Positions 44,795 through 55,902 of a stretch of 64,000 nt of DNA are shown one piece after another. The translations under genes were made by a program, and so were the position numbers. Position 1 is the stretch's first letter, and each line of letters begins with the position of its first letter. The notes under the pieces were generated by a model. The model made no database searches, had not been told where the DNA came from, and saw nothing but the letters and a program-made list of their open reading frames with translations. The DNA comes from Macrothele yani (taxonomy: Eukaryota > Arthropoda > Arachnida > Araneae > Macrothelidae): the NCBI GenBank assembly GCA_039090855.1, contig CM077034.1:222234331-222298330 (forward strand), written 5' to 3'.

Positions 44795-45583
44795 CAGTAA
44801 AACCTCCAAAATCCGGCATCCAGAAAACCGGCTACTGTAGAAATGCGGCACTTTTCTGATTTCGTTTTCATGAGAACATCCGATGTTTCACTAGTAACCA
44901 TGGAAATTTCCCAATGTACCATCTGAACAACACATTGCGAGATCATTCGATCTCAGTGTGCGAATTGCCTATTGATGACTACGTGTAACATCGGGAGTTC
45001 TCTCACATTCGTCATCGCATTGGGCTCATGCTGAAGTGACGCGGATTAACGAGGTAACGAATCTGCGTGTACCTTTGAAATGCTCGTCGAACATGTGATG
45101 ATGATCTTTGCTTGGTGGTGGCAGTATGTAATGACATCTACATCGGTCTTCATGATGCATCGCGGTAATCGCCTTCCCGATGTATCGCAGTTTCGTCAGT
45201 CGAAAAATCATAACATCGATATAAAATTTGCATCTGGTTTTCTCGATGTATCGATACATCGCCCAGCCCTAGTGGTTGCCCTGGCTTTTTTTCAAGTTTT
45301 TGCCTAACCATTCACCAAATTAAATTCTTTTCGACAGAGTTTTATAATAAATAGCACAAAAATGTAATCGCCAATATTTTCGCCAAAACGATGTTTTTCG
45401 CAAATTGGGAAGAATGCGATCAGCAGCACGACCCCTGCACATTTATAAGGTGTAGACGCTAAAAAATTTTTTAAAGTGACGTGTTACGTGCTTTACGCAA
45501 TGCCCATTACGCAATTTTTGGATAGCTTCATAAATCCGGCACTCGTCCAGTCCTGTCGATGCCGGATTTTCGAGGTTTTACTG
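44795..45583. mobile_element. pogo/Tigger-type MITE
   Basis: CAGTAAAACCTCCAAAATCC (44795) and the reverse complement end CAGTAAAACCTCGAAAATCC at 45583; both continue GGCATC. TA at 44793-44794 and 45584-45585. 789 bp, no transposase. Such ends are characteristic of Tigger elements. Confidence 0.85.
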
Positions 45584-45643
45584 TACCTACTTTCTGAGAT
45601 ATAATTTTTTTATTATTTTGGATACCTTCCATCCAGACACCCT

Positions 45644-45771
45644 ATATTAATTTTCAAAATGCTGCTATGCAGAGAAAATTATGGAGAGTTTGACATTCTG
45701 AATTTGAACTTTATTTTTTTTTGTAAATAAAAGGGAAAGTGCTTGCTCCCTTTCTGTGTGTTGATATATTA
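45644..45771. other. Short unassigned spacer
   Basis: AT-rich sequence with a T10 run between the DD41D element and the mariner fragment; nothing recognised. Confidence 0.4.
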
Positions 45772-46564
45772 GGCGTGATCAAATGAAACCCGTTCGAATG
45801 GCTTTATTAAGACGAACAAAAAGGTACATCTGCAGGTGTGGCAGAACAACAATGCGCCACTGTTCATTAGAATAAGTCGCTGTAGGCGTTCAGACACACA
45901 TCCCACTGCTTGAGGAGATGGTGGATACTGTCTGCGAAAAAGGACTTTGGTTGCTCCTTGAACCATTTTGGTCACCACTGCCATGACATCTGCATTGGAG
46001 TGGAATCGTTATCCCTTTAGAGCCATTTTTAAGGGTCCGAACAAATGAAAATCACATGGTGACAGATCGGGGTTATAATGTGGGTGGTGGAGAACCTCCC
46101 ACGCTTTCCACGTTAACACGTCCTGCGCAATGTGCGGACCAGCATTGTCGTGCAACAGAAAACCACTATGTGAAAGAATGTCAGGTCACTTATTCTTGAT
46201 GGCTTTATGCGGCTTGTCCAGTGTGTCCTTGTAGCAGTTGGCATTGATGTTTGCATGAGGTTCTTTAAAGTCCACCAACAGAAGCCCTTCATAGTAAAAA
46301 AATGCTGTCAGCATAACCTTACTGGCTGAAGCCTGTGACTTGAATTCTTTGTATTTTGCTGATCCGGGATGTTTCCATTGCATGCTCACTGGTTTGCTGG
46401 ATGGCTCAAAGTGGTGTTGGCACCATGATTCATCGCCTGCCACTATACGTAACAGAAATGCATCACCCTCCACTTCGTAATGCAGCAACTGGTTCAAACA
46501 AGAATTTCTATTATTCATCACTGGCTTTTTAAGTAGCCATGTAGGTAAGTGTTCCATTACAGTC
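45772..46564 (-). pseudogene. mariner fragment with transposase catalytic half
   Basis: The minus strand encodes LLHYEVEGDAFLLRIVAGDE then SWCQHHFEPSSKPVSMQWKH (first D), SKVMLTAFFYYEGLLLVDF, DKPHKAIKNK, then in another frame LHDNAGPHIAQ (second D), YNPDLSPCDFHLFGPLK (third D, spacing shortened to about 31) and FHSNADVM. One TIR-like end GGCGTGATCAAATGAAACC is at 45772; the N-terminal half is missing next to the MITE. Confidence 0.8.
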
Positions 46565-47318
46565 CAAGGTTCGTACAGTCTTTAAAAGTCCTTAAGAACT
46601 CTTTATTTTTTATTTCCATTTCTAAGGCCCTTAAAAGGCCTTATTTTTTAAAACAAGTGCTTACCCCCCCCTCCCAATCTTGTTTTTGGGATGCAGTAAT
46701 TAATGGGCAGTGCAACCCTGCCCCTGTTTTTGTTTGTGTGTCTGTAAATGTGCTAACCCGTTCACCAGGGAAGCTTTCTTCTAGCTCATTGAAGGGACAT
46801 AATCCCCTGGAATGTTCTTAGAAATGATCTCCCTCCCCACACACAGACACACCCTTTTCCCATTGTATCCTGCATGACTTTCCTTGTGTGACCTTACTAG
46901 TGGGATTAACATGTGTGTTGTGTGTCTTTTCAGGGGAATGTTCTTACCCCCACACACTTTTCCCATTATAGCCTGCATGACTTATCTAGTGTGGCCTTAC
47001 CAGTGGGATTAACATCTGTGTTGTGTTGTTGTGTGTCTTTTCAGGGGTCAGATGGTCAAAGCAAATGGTGGGGGGGGGGGGGGGGTTCTGTTTGACTTCT
47101 TCACAATTTATGGTGTCAGTTGTCTCATGTTGTCTGATCTATCTATGTCTACTGACTGCTCTTCTCAACTCACCTTGCTTCATTGTCACTGTATCTTCTG
47201 CTTGTCCTTTTTTTTTTTTTTCAGCATGTATTTCATTTTGTTCTTTGCAGGCAAAGTAGTTTATATTTATGACAAAATGGCCACTAGCACTGTTTAATCC
47301 CCTTCATATGTATATATA

Positions 47319-48493
47319 CACTGAAGTGCCAGAAAAACTGGTACACCAGTCTAATACTTGGTAGGTCCCCCACGGGAGCGCAGGACTGCAGAAATACGAC
47401 AGGGCATGGACTCCACTAGCTTCTGGAAATATGCTGTAGGCAATGCACATCATACTTCCTGCAGAGCGTTCCACAATTTGGGTGCATTCCAAGGTCTCGG
47501 ATTCCTGTGTTCGATAGCGCGTTGCATGGCATCCCAAAAGTGTTCTATCACGTTCAGATCTGGGGACTTGGGTGGGAATTGGCAACACCCCAAACTCAGA
47601 TGAATGCTCCTCTAACCATAATGTGGCGTCCCGAGACTTGTGTGGAGGCGCATTGTCCTGTTGGAAAAAGCTCAACCAATCAGCAGGAATGCAGGATATG
47701 AACGGGTGTACCTCATCAGAAAGGATGCGCACATAGCGTTGGCTGGTGACAGACGTTTGTAGATGTACCAGAGGTCCCAGTGAAGTCCAAATAAACACAC
47801 CCCATACCATTACGGACCCGCCCTCCCCCCAGCCGATACAGTTCCCTGTTGACAGGTGGGATCCATTGCTTCATGGGGTTTGCACCACACACGAATCCTT
47901 CCATCTGCCCAATACAGTTGGAAACGCGACTCGTAAGACCAGGCTACTTGTTTCCTGTCATCAAAGCTCTGTGTCGTGCACCCATCAATGGGACTCGAGT
48001 TGGGCGTCGGCTCCCAAAGCCCATATCGTGCAGGGTACGTTGCACAGTCTGGATGCCGATGCTTGTTGAGGCTCCAGCATTGAATTCCAACGCTACCTGC
48101 GAGAGTGTCGCGTGAAACGATTCTTGACAGCTGACGATAGTCACATTCACCCAATGTCTTTCTACGGCCACACTGCTATCGTAGGTTGGAGGTTTTGCCG
48201 GAATTCTTGTGGTCACGGTACACCCTTGCAATGGTCGTCCGCGAAAATCCGAACTTCGTTTCTACCTCTGAAATACTATGGCCCATCTCACGAGCGCCAA
48301 CTATGACACTGCGTTAAAAATCGCTTAAATCGTTATTACTTGTCATTCTCATGCCGAAAACAGCTCTGACAGCTGGCAAGGATGTCTATTGCTCTATATA
48401 CGCACTGGCGGACGCAACCGAGTAAGCGCTTAGGTGACCTTCCTATGTGTTTTGCATAAGCTCGTCTGTACCAGTTTTTCTGGCACTTCAGTG
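47319..48493 (-). mobile_element. DD36E Tc1/mariner element, copy 2, single promoter
   Basis: TIR CACTGAAGTGCCAGAAAAAC at 47319 and its reverse complement ending at 48493; TA at 47317-47318 and 48494-48495. At 1175 bp it shows the family's unexpanded form. Confidence 0.92.
47365..48353 (-). pseudogene. DD36E transposase, copy 2
   Basis: It starts MRMTSNNDLSDF at 48353. The first catalytic region reads AWSYESRFQLYWADG, with D changed to Y; the second is LSFFQQDNAPPHKSRDATLW; the E region is frameshifted (PRSERDRTLLGC where copy 1 has SPDLNVIEHIWD). It ends TYQVLDWCTSF. Confidence 0.85.
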
Positions 48494-48599
48494 TACACAC
48501 CTGGTGATATTCCAATGATGCAAAATATCAATTGAAGTGTAGGTCCTTAGAAAGTCCTTATTATTTTTTTCCATAGAAAAGTGTAGGAACCCTGTTACA

Positions 48600-48681
48600 C
48601 CTTCTGATTTTTCAATAACGAGGTGCTAAATGATTTCCATATCCATGAGCCACTTGAGAACTCTGGAAGTGAACACATGTA

Positions 48682-48716
<35 letters not shown>

Positions 48717-49768
48717 GTGTGAGAAATGATGTGCCTTTAGCCTCTTGCACTTTGCAGGACTGGAAAAAATAATTTTATGCAGATAAAACTTGGTCTCATT
48801 TCTGAACTGAAGTAGTAGTAGTAGTAGCAGACAGTTTATGTGTAATTTTGGGATGCTAAGAGTATTAATGATAGATTAAGTACTTAAGGTGTATGAGCAG
48901 AACTTAATTTCTAACAAAAAATTAAAAAAATGCAGGATCCTTAAGTTCGGGACGAGACCAATACACAGTACTACCGCAGCGAAGCCAGCCTTATTGGAAT
49001 CGGCAAAATTTGCCCATCACTATTTCTTATTAAAGATAAAATTAGTGACTGAAATTAATTGTGCGTTCAAACAAATCGAAAGGAGTGTTGATTTTGATGG
49101 CACGATCTCGCTCGTATGTTTGGGCGTGCAAAAGAAATATGTATTTCGGACCTCCAGTGGGCTCCGGCTAATATTTAAATATTCGCCAAAAATGAAGTAC
49201 CAGAGCAGCACTCCAGTGAGCTCCAGCACAAATTAACCCCTGTGTATAAGCAAAGAAAACATGCTCATAGTGGCAGTTTGTTCTTCATCTGTAAAGTCAG
49301 AAACTTTCTTGGTCTTTCAACTTCAGAACATTATTGGAATGATGTAAGGCATGGTGCACAATCTGATGGAAACTTCATACATAAGTGGGAAACAAATTTC
49401 TCTGAAGAAAGAATTCTTCAGAAATACATGCATGGTCATACAAATGTAATCGTTGCCACAAATGTGCCATATGTTCACTGTTTCCATGTAGTCGCTCCTT
49501 CATAAATTTTACATCTAATGAAAACTGATAAAAACTTACATGTGATGAACTGATCTTTCAGGCATTACACTCTGATGAAAACTAATCTTTCAGGCACCGG
49601 GCTGAAATAAAAGTGTGTAGGATGCTTCATAACATATCATCTCCTTCAAGAAAATGAAATATGCAAACTAAATGTAAATTAGCATTTGATTTAATATTAA
49701 TGTTATAAATTCTGTTTTAACTTCATTCTGAAATCAAACTTACAGCAAGTGTCAGCTAACGAATACCT
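48600..49768. other. Gene-free stretch with long poly-A
   Basis: A run of 34 A at 48681-48714 and a short GTA repeat at 48823. Open frames at 48889-49236 and 49242-49505 are of modest length; I recognise neither. Confidence 0.5.
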
Positions 49769-50299
49769 ATTCTGATCAGGGCCTGATTTACGCCTAGGCA
49801 CGCAAGACACATGCCTAGGGCCCTCAAATTGAAAGGGCCCCAAAATCTTGGTTAAAAAAAAAAGAAAAAAACTTTCCCTTTTTCAAAATATTTATACGTG
49901 GGTAGATGTGATGTGGAGTAACTATATATAAATCGCTGGCAAAACACAAACAAGTACTGGCAATATAATATGTGATATTTCTAGTTAATATCAGTAACAT
50001 TTTCCAGATAATTTGGGGAGGGTTTTTGTGTGAGATTAAACAAAAAATTGTCGTGTTGTGTAATAAAAACTAGCAGTATGTGTATGTTTGTAATTATGGC
50101 TTACTAAGATCAACTATATAGTACAATTTCAAATACTGCATGGTTCTGAAGCAATTTTTAAACATTTGGACATTTTAGCTCCCAAAAGTTATATTTGAAA
50201 AATCTTTGGACTTAATTGTAAATGCATTTATGGCACCTCTATTCATAGTGATTGTGGAATAACTTTTTTTACGGGTCTTTTAGAGGTTATTTTTAATGA

Positions 50300-50350
50300 A
50301 AGTTGGTTGTCAAATTTTCGAACTAAAGCCTAGTTCGTCATCAGGACTAT
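50300..50350 (-). ncRNA. Hammerhead-type ribozyme motif, PLE family B 3' end
   Basis: Minus strand: CTGATGA (50338-50344), unpaired C, stem GAACTA/TAGTTC (loop GGCTT), GAAA (50316-50319), then ATTTGACAACC. It follows the PLE stop codon closely. Confidence 0.6.
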
Positions 50351-50351
50351 G

Positions 50352-52526
50352 TCACTGGAGTAGTTGCTGCCACTCAATTGGAAGAGACCATCCGCAATTA
50401 TCGTTAATTGTGGTACTTCTTCTTCTTGCTATTTCGATCCCTTCTTCTAGTTTTCTCTTTACTAAGTTTGACTGGTGGGCGATTATTTTCACTGAGTCCC
50501 AATTTATGGAGTGTCCACTTGCTTGTACATGTCTGTCTAGCCCTGTTTTGTTCCCAATGTTCCTAATAGCTGCTTGGTGTTCTTTCATTCGGACCTTAAT
50601 ACTTCTCCCTGTTTCTCCTATATAGCTGAGTCCGCAGTTACAGTCGATGCAGTAAATTACTCCTTCTTGCAATTGGATGTCCAATTCTTTCTGCTTTAAA
50701 GCTGGCAGGAATTTCTTTATTTTGTTATTAAGATCTGGAGCTAGCCTGATATTATATTTTGCTCCGATTCTTTTCAGTTTCTCGAAAAGTCCCTTGTGGT
50801 ACGTAATTTTGCTGGTGAATTTGAAGTTGGTTTTTTCCTGCTTCTTTTTTGGCACTTGTTTAAATATTTTCTCAACATATGGGGAGGGGTAATTGTTTTC
50901 TGCCAACATTTCCTTTAATTCTTCTTTGTGAAGATCTTTTTGAGAAGCTGAAGAGACCAGGATTTCAATTTTTTCCAAAAATTGTCTCGCTGTATTCGAT
51001 TTAATATAATCAGGGTGGAATGAGCAGAAGTCTAACATCTTCCCTGTGTTGGTGGGTTTTCTAAAAAGCTGAGTGAATATTTTCCCTTCTCTTGAGGTCA
51101 AGGTTAAATCCAGGTAATTGATGCTATGGTCTTTTTCCTGTTCCAGGGTGTACTTCAAGGTATTCTCTAGTAAGTTAAATTCTTCCAGAATCTGAGAGGG
51201 TAGAGATTGGTCCACAGTATCTACTATAATTAGGACATCATCCATGTACCTTACATAGAGAGCAAACAAGGAGGGTTGTATAAGGATTTTTGCCTCTAGT
51301 TTACTTATATAATAATTTGCTAGCAGAGGTGCTAGTGGAGAACCCATTGCAAGTCCTGAAGTTTGCCTGTAATATTTCTTTCCAAACTGGAAGAAATTAT
51401 TCTTGAAGGAAAATAGGAGCAGTTCATATATGCCAAGTAGTATTTCTCTATTGTGATTATGGAATACTATTTTTTCCGCCAGGTCATCTGCAATGAATTC
51501 CAGTAGGAGGTCCAGGTTAATGTTGGTATACATAGAGACTATATCCAGGCTTGCCATTACTGGATGAATTAATTCTGGCAAGTTGTCCAGTTTTCTTTTT
51601 AGCTGCATGGAATTTTTTAGTAGGTAGGGAGGAGAAGGGAAAATATCTCTGAGGTGACCAAGCAAATAATAATTAATGTTGGAGAGTGGCGAATTTCTAG
51701 TGTCTATTATAGGTCTTATTGGATGGCCTTCTTTGTGAACTTTTATCGTACCATAGATCTGTGGAATTCTTGACTGAATTTTGGAGAAGTTTTTGAAGAG
51801 CTCATTAAGCTGTTTTTTATTTCTTAAAGAGCTGATTAATTTCTTAAGATTTTTTACAGTTTGATCTATAGGATTACCATTGAGTTCTTCATAATAAGGC
51901 TTGCTCAATTCAGCTTCCATTTTATTGTAATACTTCTCTTTTTCTACCAATACCAAAACTTTGCTCTTATCTGCTCTCAGTGCTACTACTTTATCATTGG
52001 CTTTGAATTTTTTAAGGTCAGTAATGGCACTTCTATTAAAATTGTAATCAACTTTTACTGGCTTTTTTACAAATTTTGAGACGCAGTCTGAGAATTCTTT
52101 CCTTAAAGTAACTGCTGTATTTTCATCTTCTCTTTCTACCTTACTACAGATGCTTTCTAAATCAATCAGTATACGTTTTTTATCAAGTGTTGCGGAGGAA
52201 AGGTTGTAATTATATCCCTTATTGAGGACATTAATCAGGTTTTCATCTACTCCTTCTTCCGTCAGATCCATGACATGGTTGTTAGTGGTGGATGGTATTA
52301 ACTGTGGGCCAGGTGCTGTAGACATTAACTTTGGACTTAACCATTTATTTTCTTTAATTTTCAATTTTTCCTTAAACTTTTTGTTTTTATCTCTCACTGC
52401 TTTAGCTAACCAATTATCAATATTTTTCTTTTCTGCTTCCGGAATTTCACCTAATGAAGAGGTCCAAATACGAGCTATATAGGAGAAACAGGGAGAAGTA
52501 TTAAGGTCCGAATGAAAGAACACCAA
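50352..52526 (-). CDS. Penelope-like reverse transcriptase / GIY-YIG endonuclease
   Basis: 724 codons without a break. RT signatures: LRADK (183), YGTIKVHK (258), RPIIDTRNSP (271), SLDIVSMYTNI (catalytic D328), SGLAMGSPLAP (390), YVRYMDDVL (D429, D430), YLDLTL (471), FRKPTNT (488). GIY-YIG: IYCIDCNCGLSYIGET (624-639), R646, EH (649-650), then NKTGLDRHVQASGH. It copies PLE RNA at a nicked target in the nucleus. The first ~16 residues come from the inverted arm, so the apparent start is an artefact and the true N-terminus is lost. Confidence 0.93.
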   Translation of the reverse strand: MVFFHSDLNTSPCFSYIARIWTSSLGEIPEAEKKNIDNWLAKAVRDKNKKFKEKLKIKENKWLSPKLMSTAPGPQLIPSTTNNHVMDLTEEGVDENLINVLNKGYNYNLSSATLDKKRILIDLESICSKVEREDENTAVTLRKEFSDCVSKFVKKPVKVDYNFNRSAITDLKKFKANDKVVALRADKSKVLVLVEKEKYYNKMEAELSKPYYEELNGNPIDQTVKNLKKLISSLRNKKQLNELFKNFSKIQSRIPQIYGTIKVHKEGHPIRPIIDTRNSPLSNINYYLLGHLRDIFPSPPYLLKNSMQLKRKLDNLPELIHPVMASLDIVSMYTNINLDLLLEFIADDLAEKIVFHNHNREILLGIYELLLFSFKNNFFQFGKKYYRQTSGLAMGSPLAPLLANYYISKLEAKILIQPSLFALYVRYMDDVLIIVDTVDQSLPSQILEEFNLLENTLKYTLEQEKDHSINYLDLTLTSREGKIFTQLFRKPTNTGKMLDFCSFHPDYIKSNTARQFLEKIEILVSSASQKDLHKEELKEMLAENNYPSPYVEKIFKQVPKKKQEKTNFKFTSKITYHKGLFEKLKRIGAKYNIRLAPDLNNKIKKFLPALKQKELDIQLQEGVIYCIDCNCGLSYIGETGRSIKVRMKEHQAAIRNIGNKTGLDRHVQASGHSINWDSVKIIAHQSNLVKRKLEEGIEIARRRSTTINDNCGWSLPIEWQQLLQ

Positions 52527-52749
52527 GCAGCTATTAGGAACATTGGGAACAAAACAGGGCTAGACAGACATGTACAAGCAAGTGGACACTCCATAAATTG
52601 GGACTCAGTGAAAATAATCGCCCACCAGTCAAACTTAGTAAAGAGAAAACTAGAAGAAGGGATCGAAATAGCAAGAAGAAGAAGTACCACAATTAACGAT
52701 AATTGCGGATGGTCTCTTCCAATTGAGTGGCAGCAACTACTCCAGTGAC

Positions 52750-52798
52750 ATAGTCCTGATGACGAACTAGGCTTTAGTTCGAAAATTTGACAACCAAC
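52750..52798 (+). ncRNA. Hammerhead-type ribozyme motif, PLE family B upstream arm
   Basis: CTGATGA (52756-52762), unpaired C, stem GAACTA/TAGTTC, GAAA (52781-52784), ATTTGACAACC. Identical to the minus-strand motif at 50300. Confidence 0.6.
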
Positions 52799-52850
52799 TT
52801 TCATTAAAAATAACCTCTAAAAGACCCGTAAAAAAGTTATTCCACAATTT

Positions 52851-53396
52851 GGACTTAATTCGGGCAGAGTTTGAATCCCCCCAAACCTCTCTCTTAAATA
52901 CACCCCTGGTTAATATGGTAATAGTATAGTTTAGACACACCTGGCAAAAAATCCAATGTCCAATTGAATTTTACCCGTCATATAGCTTTGTCACACACAA
53001 CTGTTTCATCGATGAAGGTTCAAGTCTTTTCAGATGCAAATCAGTAGGACAGCATAAAAATCTAGGAGAAAACACTATTTTTACCACATTTTAGCTCCCA
53101 AAAGTTATATTTGAAAAATCTTTGGACTTAATTCGGGCAGAGTTTGAATCCCCCCAAACCTCTCTCTTAAATACACCCCTGGTTAATATGGTAATAGTAT
53201 AGTTTAGACACTCCTGGCAAAAAATCCAATGTCCAATTGAATTTTACCCGTCATATAGCTTTGTCACACACAACTGTTTCATCGATGAAGGTTCAAGTCT
53301 TTTCAGATGCAAATCAGTAGGACAGCATAAAAATCTAGGAGAAAACAATAGTTTTACCAGGTACTACCGTAATTTAATGTCAGTCTTATAAATGTA
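52851..53396 (+). repeat. 273-bp tandem units in the hAT body
   Basis: GGACTTAATTCGGGCAG begins at 52851 and 53124. The end of a further unit (CATTTTAGCTCCCAAAAGTT) lies at 50171, before the PLE. So at least three units existed before the PLE entered. Confidence 0.9.
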
Positions 53397-53552
53397 TTGT
53401 GTTTATTAAATTATTACACTGGATTGTAATACAGTCGCCCAAAATGGTCACACTACCTACTCAACTCCATAAAGTAAATGTCGAGTGGAGGGGGCCTCGT
53501 TTTGGGTTGTGCCTAGGGCCCAATTCTGTGTAAGTCGGGCCCGGATTCTGAT

Positions 53553-55900
53553 TCGTCCTGATATGAAAAATATGGATTTGCATTATGAACGGTGTGGTTT
53601 TTGGATATTTATACTTTTATGTTACTTGTAAAACTGCCTTGTATTATTTGTTATTTTAACAAAACAGCATCATTGTAAATTCATTTCCATGATATTCAAT
53701 TGGATGTTGTCCCAATTCTTCCTGGAGTAATTGCATTTATAATTATCAGTTAACTTGAAGAAAGGGCAGTACATATTGGTTTACCATGTACAGATACTTT
53801 TTTCATACTGTACATACATCCATTAACGGGTTTAAACCGTCCATTTAATTCTGTATGAACTATAAATATTTAAAGTAAACTTGACTGCATTTCTTATGAT
53901 AATGCAAAATCCACTTCAGCAGTTTTTCACGTTTTAGTATTACAAGCCACTATGTTTGTGATCTCTGTTGAATATCAAGTCAATTAAATGTGGGTATTAT
54001 ATATATTTATTGGTTGGATATGAGACTTCTAGAACAGATTTTTTTCTAGTTCAAGTTGGCTTTGAAGACTTTCATATGTTTGTGGCATCAATTCCTGTGT
54101 GAAGAATGTGAAGTGTTTATGTGATAATTTTGTCTGATGGAACAAATTCACAGTGTAAATGATTTAATCTGCTTCGCTGTCGGAAGATAATTTTGTATTT
54201 GCTTCCATTTCCGCAGATACAGGGTTTTCTTTCTTTTTTAACTTTCCTATTCAACTTTTATTTATATCACATTTTATTTTTTATAACTTTTAATTACATC
54301 GAATTAAAAATGTAACACCTTTCTGAAGTTCGTGTATGATCCCTTATCTTCTCACATAATTATTCAAAATTATCTTTATTAGCATGTAATTCTCACTAAT
54401 ATGTGTGATACCAGCAGTTGGTGCTATAGATGCTTGTTGTGGCCTTGATAACTGGTGAAATGGTAAACAGGAGCTTTGTGGTTATGACCAGTCTAAAAAT
54501 CAGATTTTCTGCTGGTAACAAATCATATGCATGTACTTGTCACTAACAACACAAATTACAATTCAAACATTTTTAACATGTTACAGCACGGTAGCATGTA
54601 GTCACCTGCCGCCACTGGCTGTAAGTCTTCATTTCGTCAGCCTTAAATGATGGAAAACTGAATGTTTGTTGGCACTATAATTTTATTGAACCAATAGAAG
54701 CTCTTTCCTTAGGTGAAGTCTTTTTAAAAAATTATATTTGATTAGCAGAATTTGGAATTTCTGAGGAAGACATTTCATGAGCTGAGGCATGTCTGTGTTT
54801 GACAGTCTTCTTCCACTCACAAGCCTTCCCCTTAGTTGAATCTGTGAAATGAATGCATTCATATCAGCAAATGTTTGTTTTTAAACTAGGCCCAGTTGAT
54901 GTTGAAACTGTTTTATAAGGTTTGACTAGGTCTAATGCTAATAGACAGCAAGTTGACTCCTGCATAAAATTAAATGTGCCATCAGTGTACATGCAATCCT
55001 TGTGTCACAATCTTGCAACTATTTGACACTAAATATGATTCTTTAGCTTCCTTGTCTGGCTTTCACATTAAACGAAAACAACAACTGTAATTTGCGTTTT
55101 ATTCCACGTTTTATCGGAAACTTAGCCAGGTATTGTGTTTACTCAGGAAAATGCAGAATTCTGCTGTGGTAACTTATTTCTTTGTAAGTACATAAGTAAT
55201 TTTTGCTTATGATTATTCTTATGCTGTAATCTGCACAAAATTTTTGACATGATAGATGTATGTAAATAATGCACTGAACATATCCATTGCTTGCTTTTCT
55301 TTTTTAAATACTTAAATTGATTTTTCTTATTTTTGATTCTACCATGTAAAGTGTGGTATTTCTTTATCAATTGTTTATAAACTTTTCATTATTATTGATG
55401 ATTGCTGTTAATGAATTCTTAGTTATTTTTTTTTAAATTAAAGTATGATTCTTTATATATATATATATGTAGTATGAAGATTGTAAATATGTCTTTATGT
55501 CAACTCACTAGAGCATATTTTTTAAATATTTGTCATGTTCAGGTAAGCACAAGAAATATTTTTAAATGTAAGAATTATGAATATGTAAAGTTTCTGTGTC
55601 TTTGCCATGCCACAAATGCTAATCCTTTAGATAACTTCCTGGTATATTTGAAGAAATTATGTTACGGATTGGTTTTATTAAATCCTTTATATTTTTGTAT
55701 TCCATTGTATTTGTGTTGTATTGCAATTGTAAGGCTGCTATTATACTCATTTTCATTTTAATTGAAAGACGTGGTTTAGTCGAACCATCCATTCGTGTCC
55801 TCCTTTCTGTAGTGGTTGAATATCCTTTGACATTTGTTCCTAAAGAGTGTTGTATTTGGCAAACCATGTAATGTTATGTAATATGTTTTCACAGATGTTA
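53553..55900. other. Gene-free AT-rich stretch
   Basis: The longest stretch without a named element. It has (TA) at 55457-55470 and T/A runs. Open frames such as 55474-55761 are AT-rich and hydrophobic by composition. It may be old repeat or unique host DNA. Confidence 0.5.
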
Positions 55901-55902
55901 TA

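Larger units (their letters stand above)
38638..45643 (-). mobile_element. DD41D element expanded to ~7 kb by nested insertions and a satellite
   Basis: The left end has GATGGAAGGTATCCAGAATA and the right end, read on the minus strand, GGGTGTCTGGATGGAAGGTA then TCCAAAATAA; both continue to ATATCTCAGAAAG. The outermost left bases are replaced by a T run. The transposase runs on the minus strand in three pieces, separated by the hAT at 41101-43776. The 148-bp array and the MITE at 44795-45583 also lie within. Confidence 0.75.
46565..48594. mobile_element. TIR element (CARGGTTC type) containing the DD36E copy
   Basis: Left end CAAGGTTCGTACAGTC; right end, reverse complement, CAGGGTTCCTACACTTTT. 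Both ends are lined with AAAGTCCTTA repeats. TTACA occurs at 46557-46561 (three bases before the end) and directly after the right end at 48595-48599, a possible 5-bp duplication. No own transposase. G12-14 run at 47071. Confidence 0.65.
50218..52847 (-). mobile_element. Penelope-like element (family B) with 13-bp target duplication
   Basis: TTTGGACTTAATT lies at 50205-50217 and 52848-52860. Arms 50261-50628 and 52478-52847 are inverted copies of the PLE 3' end, so a 5'-truncated copy is joined head to head to a terminal fragment. This is the usual PLE structure. Each arm has a hammerhead-type motif. The bases 50218-50260 lie outside the arms. Confidence 0.92.
49777..53544. mobile_element. 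Non-autonomous hAT element with perfect 8-bp duplication
   Basis: ATTCTGAT lies at 49769-49776 and 53545-53552. Ends: CAGGGCCTGATTTACGCC and, reverse complement, CCGGGCCCGACTTACACA, both with CCTAGG[C/G]C motifs further in. Its body holds 273-bp tandem units and was split by the PLE at 50218-52847. Confidence 0.9.

Noticed and set aside
48889..49505. Two possible small genes
   Set aside because: No motif, no homologous copy in the window and no splice or promoter pattern I could defend.
52512..52748. Plus-strand GIY-YIG-like ORF
   Set aside because: It is the inverted copy of the PLE 3' end, not a second gene.
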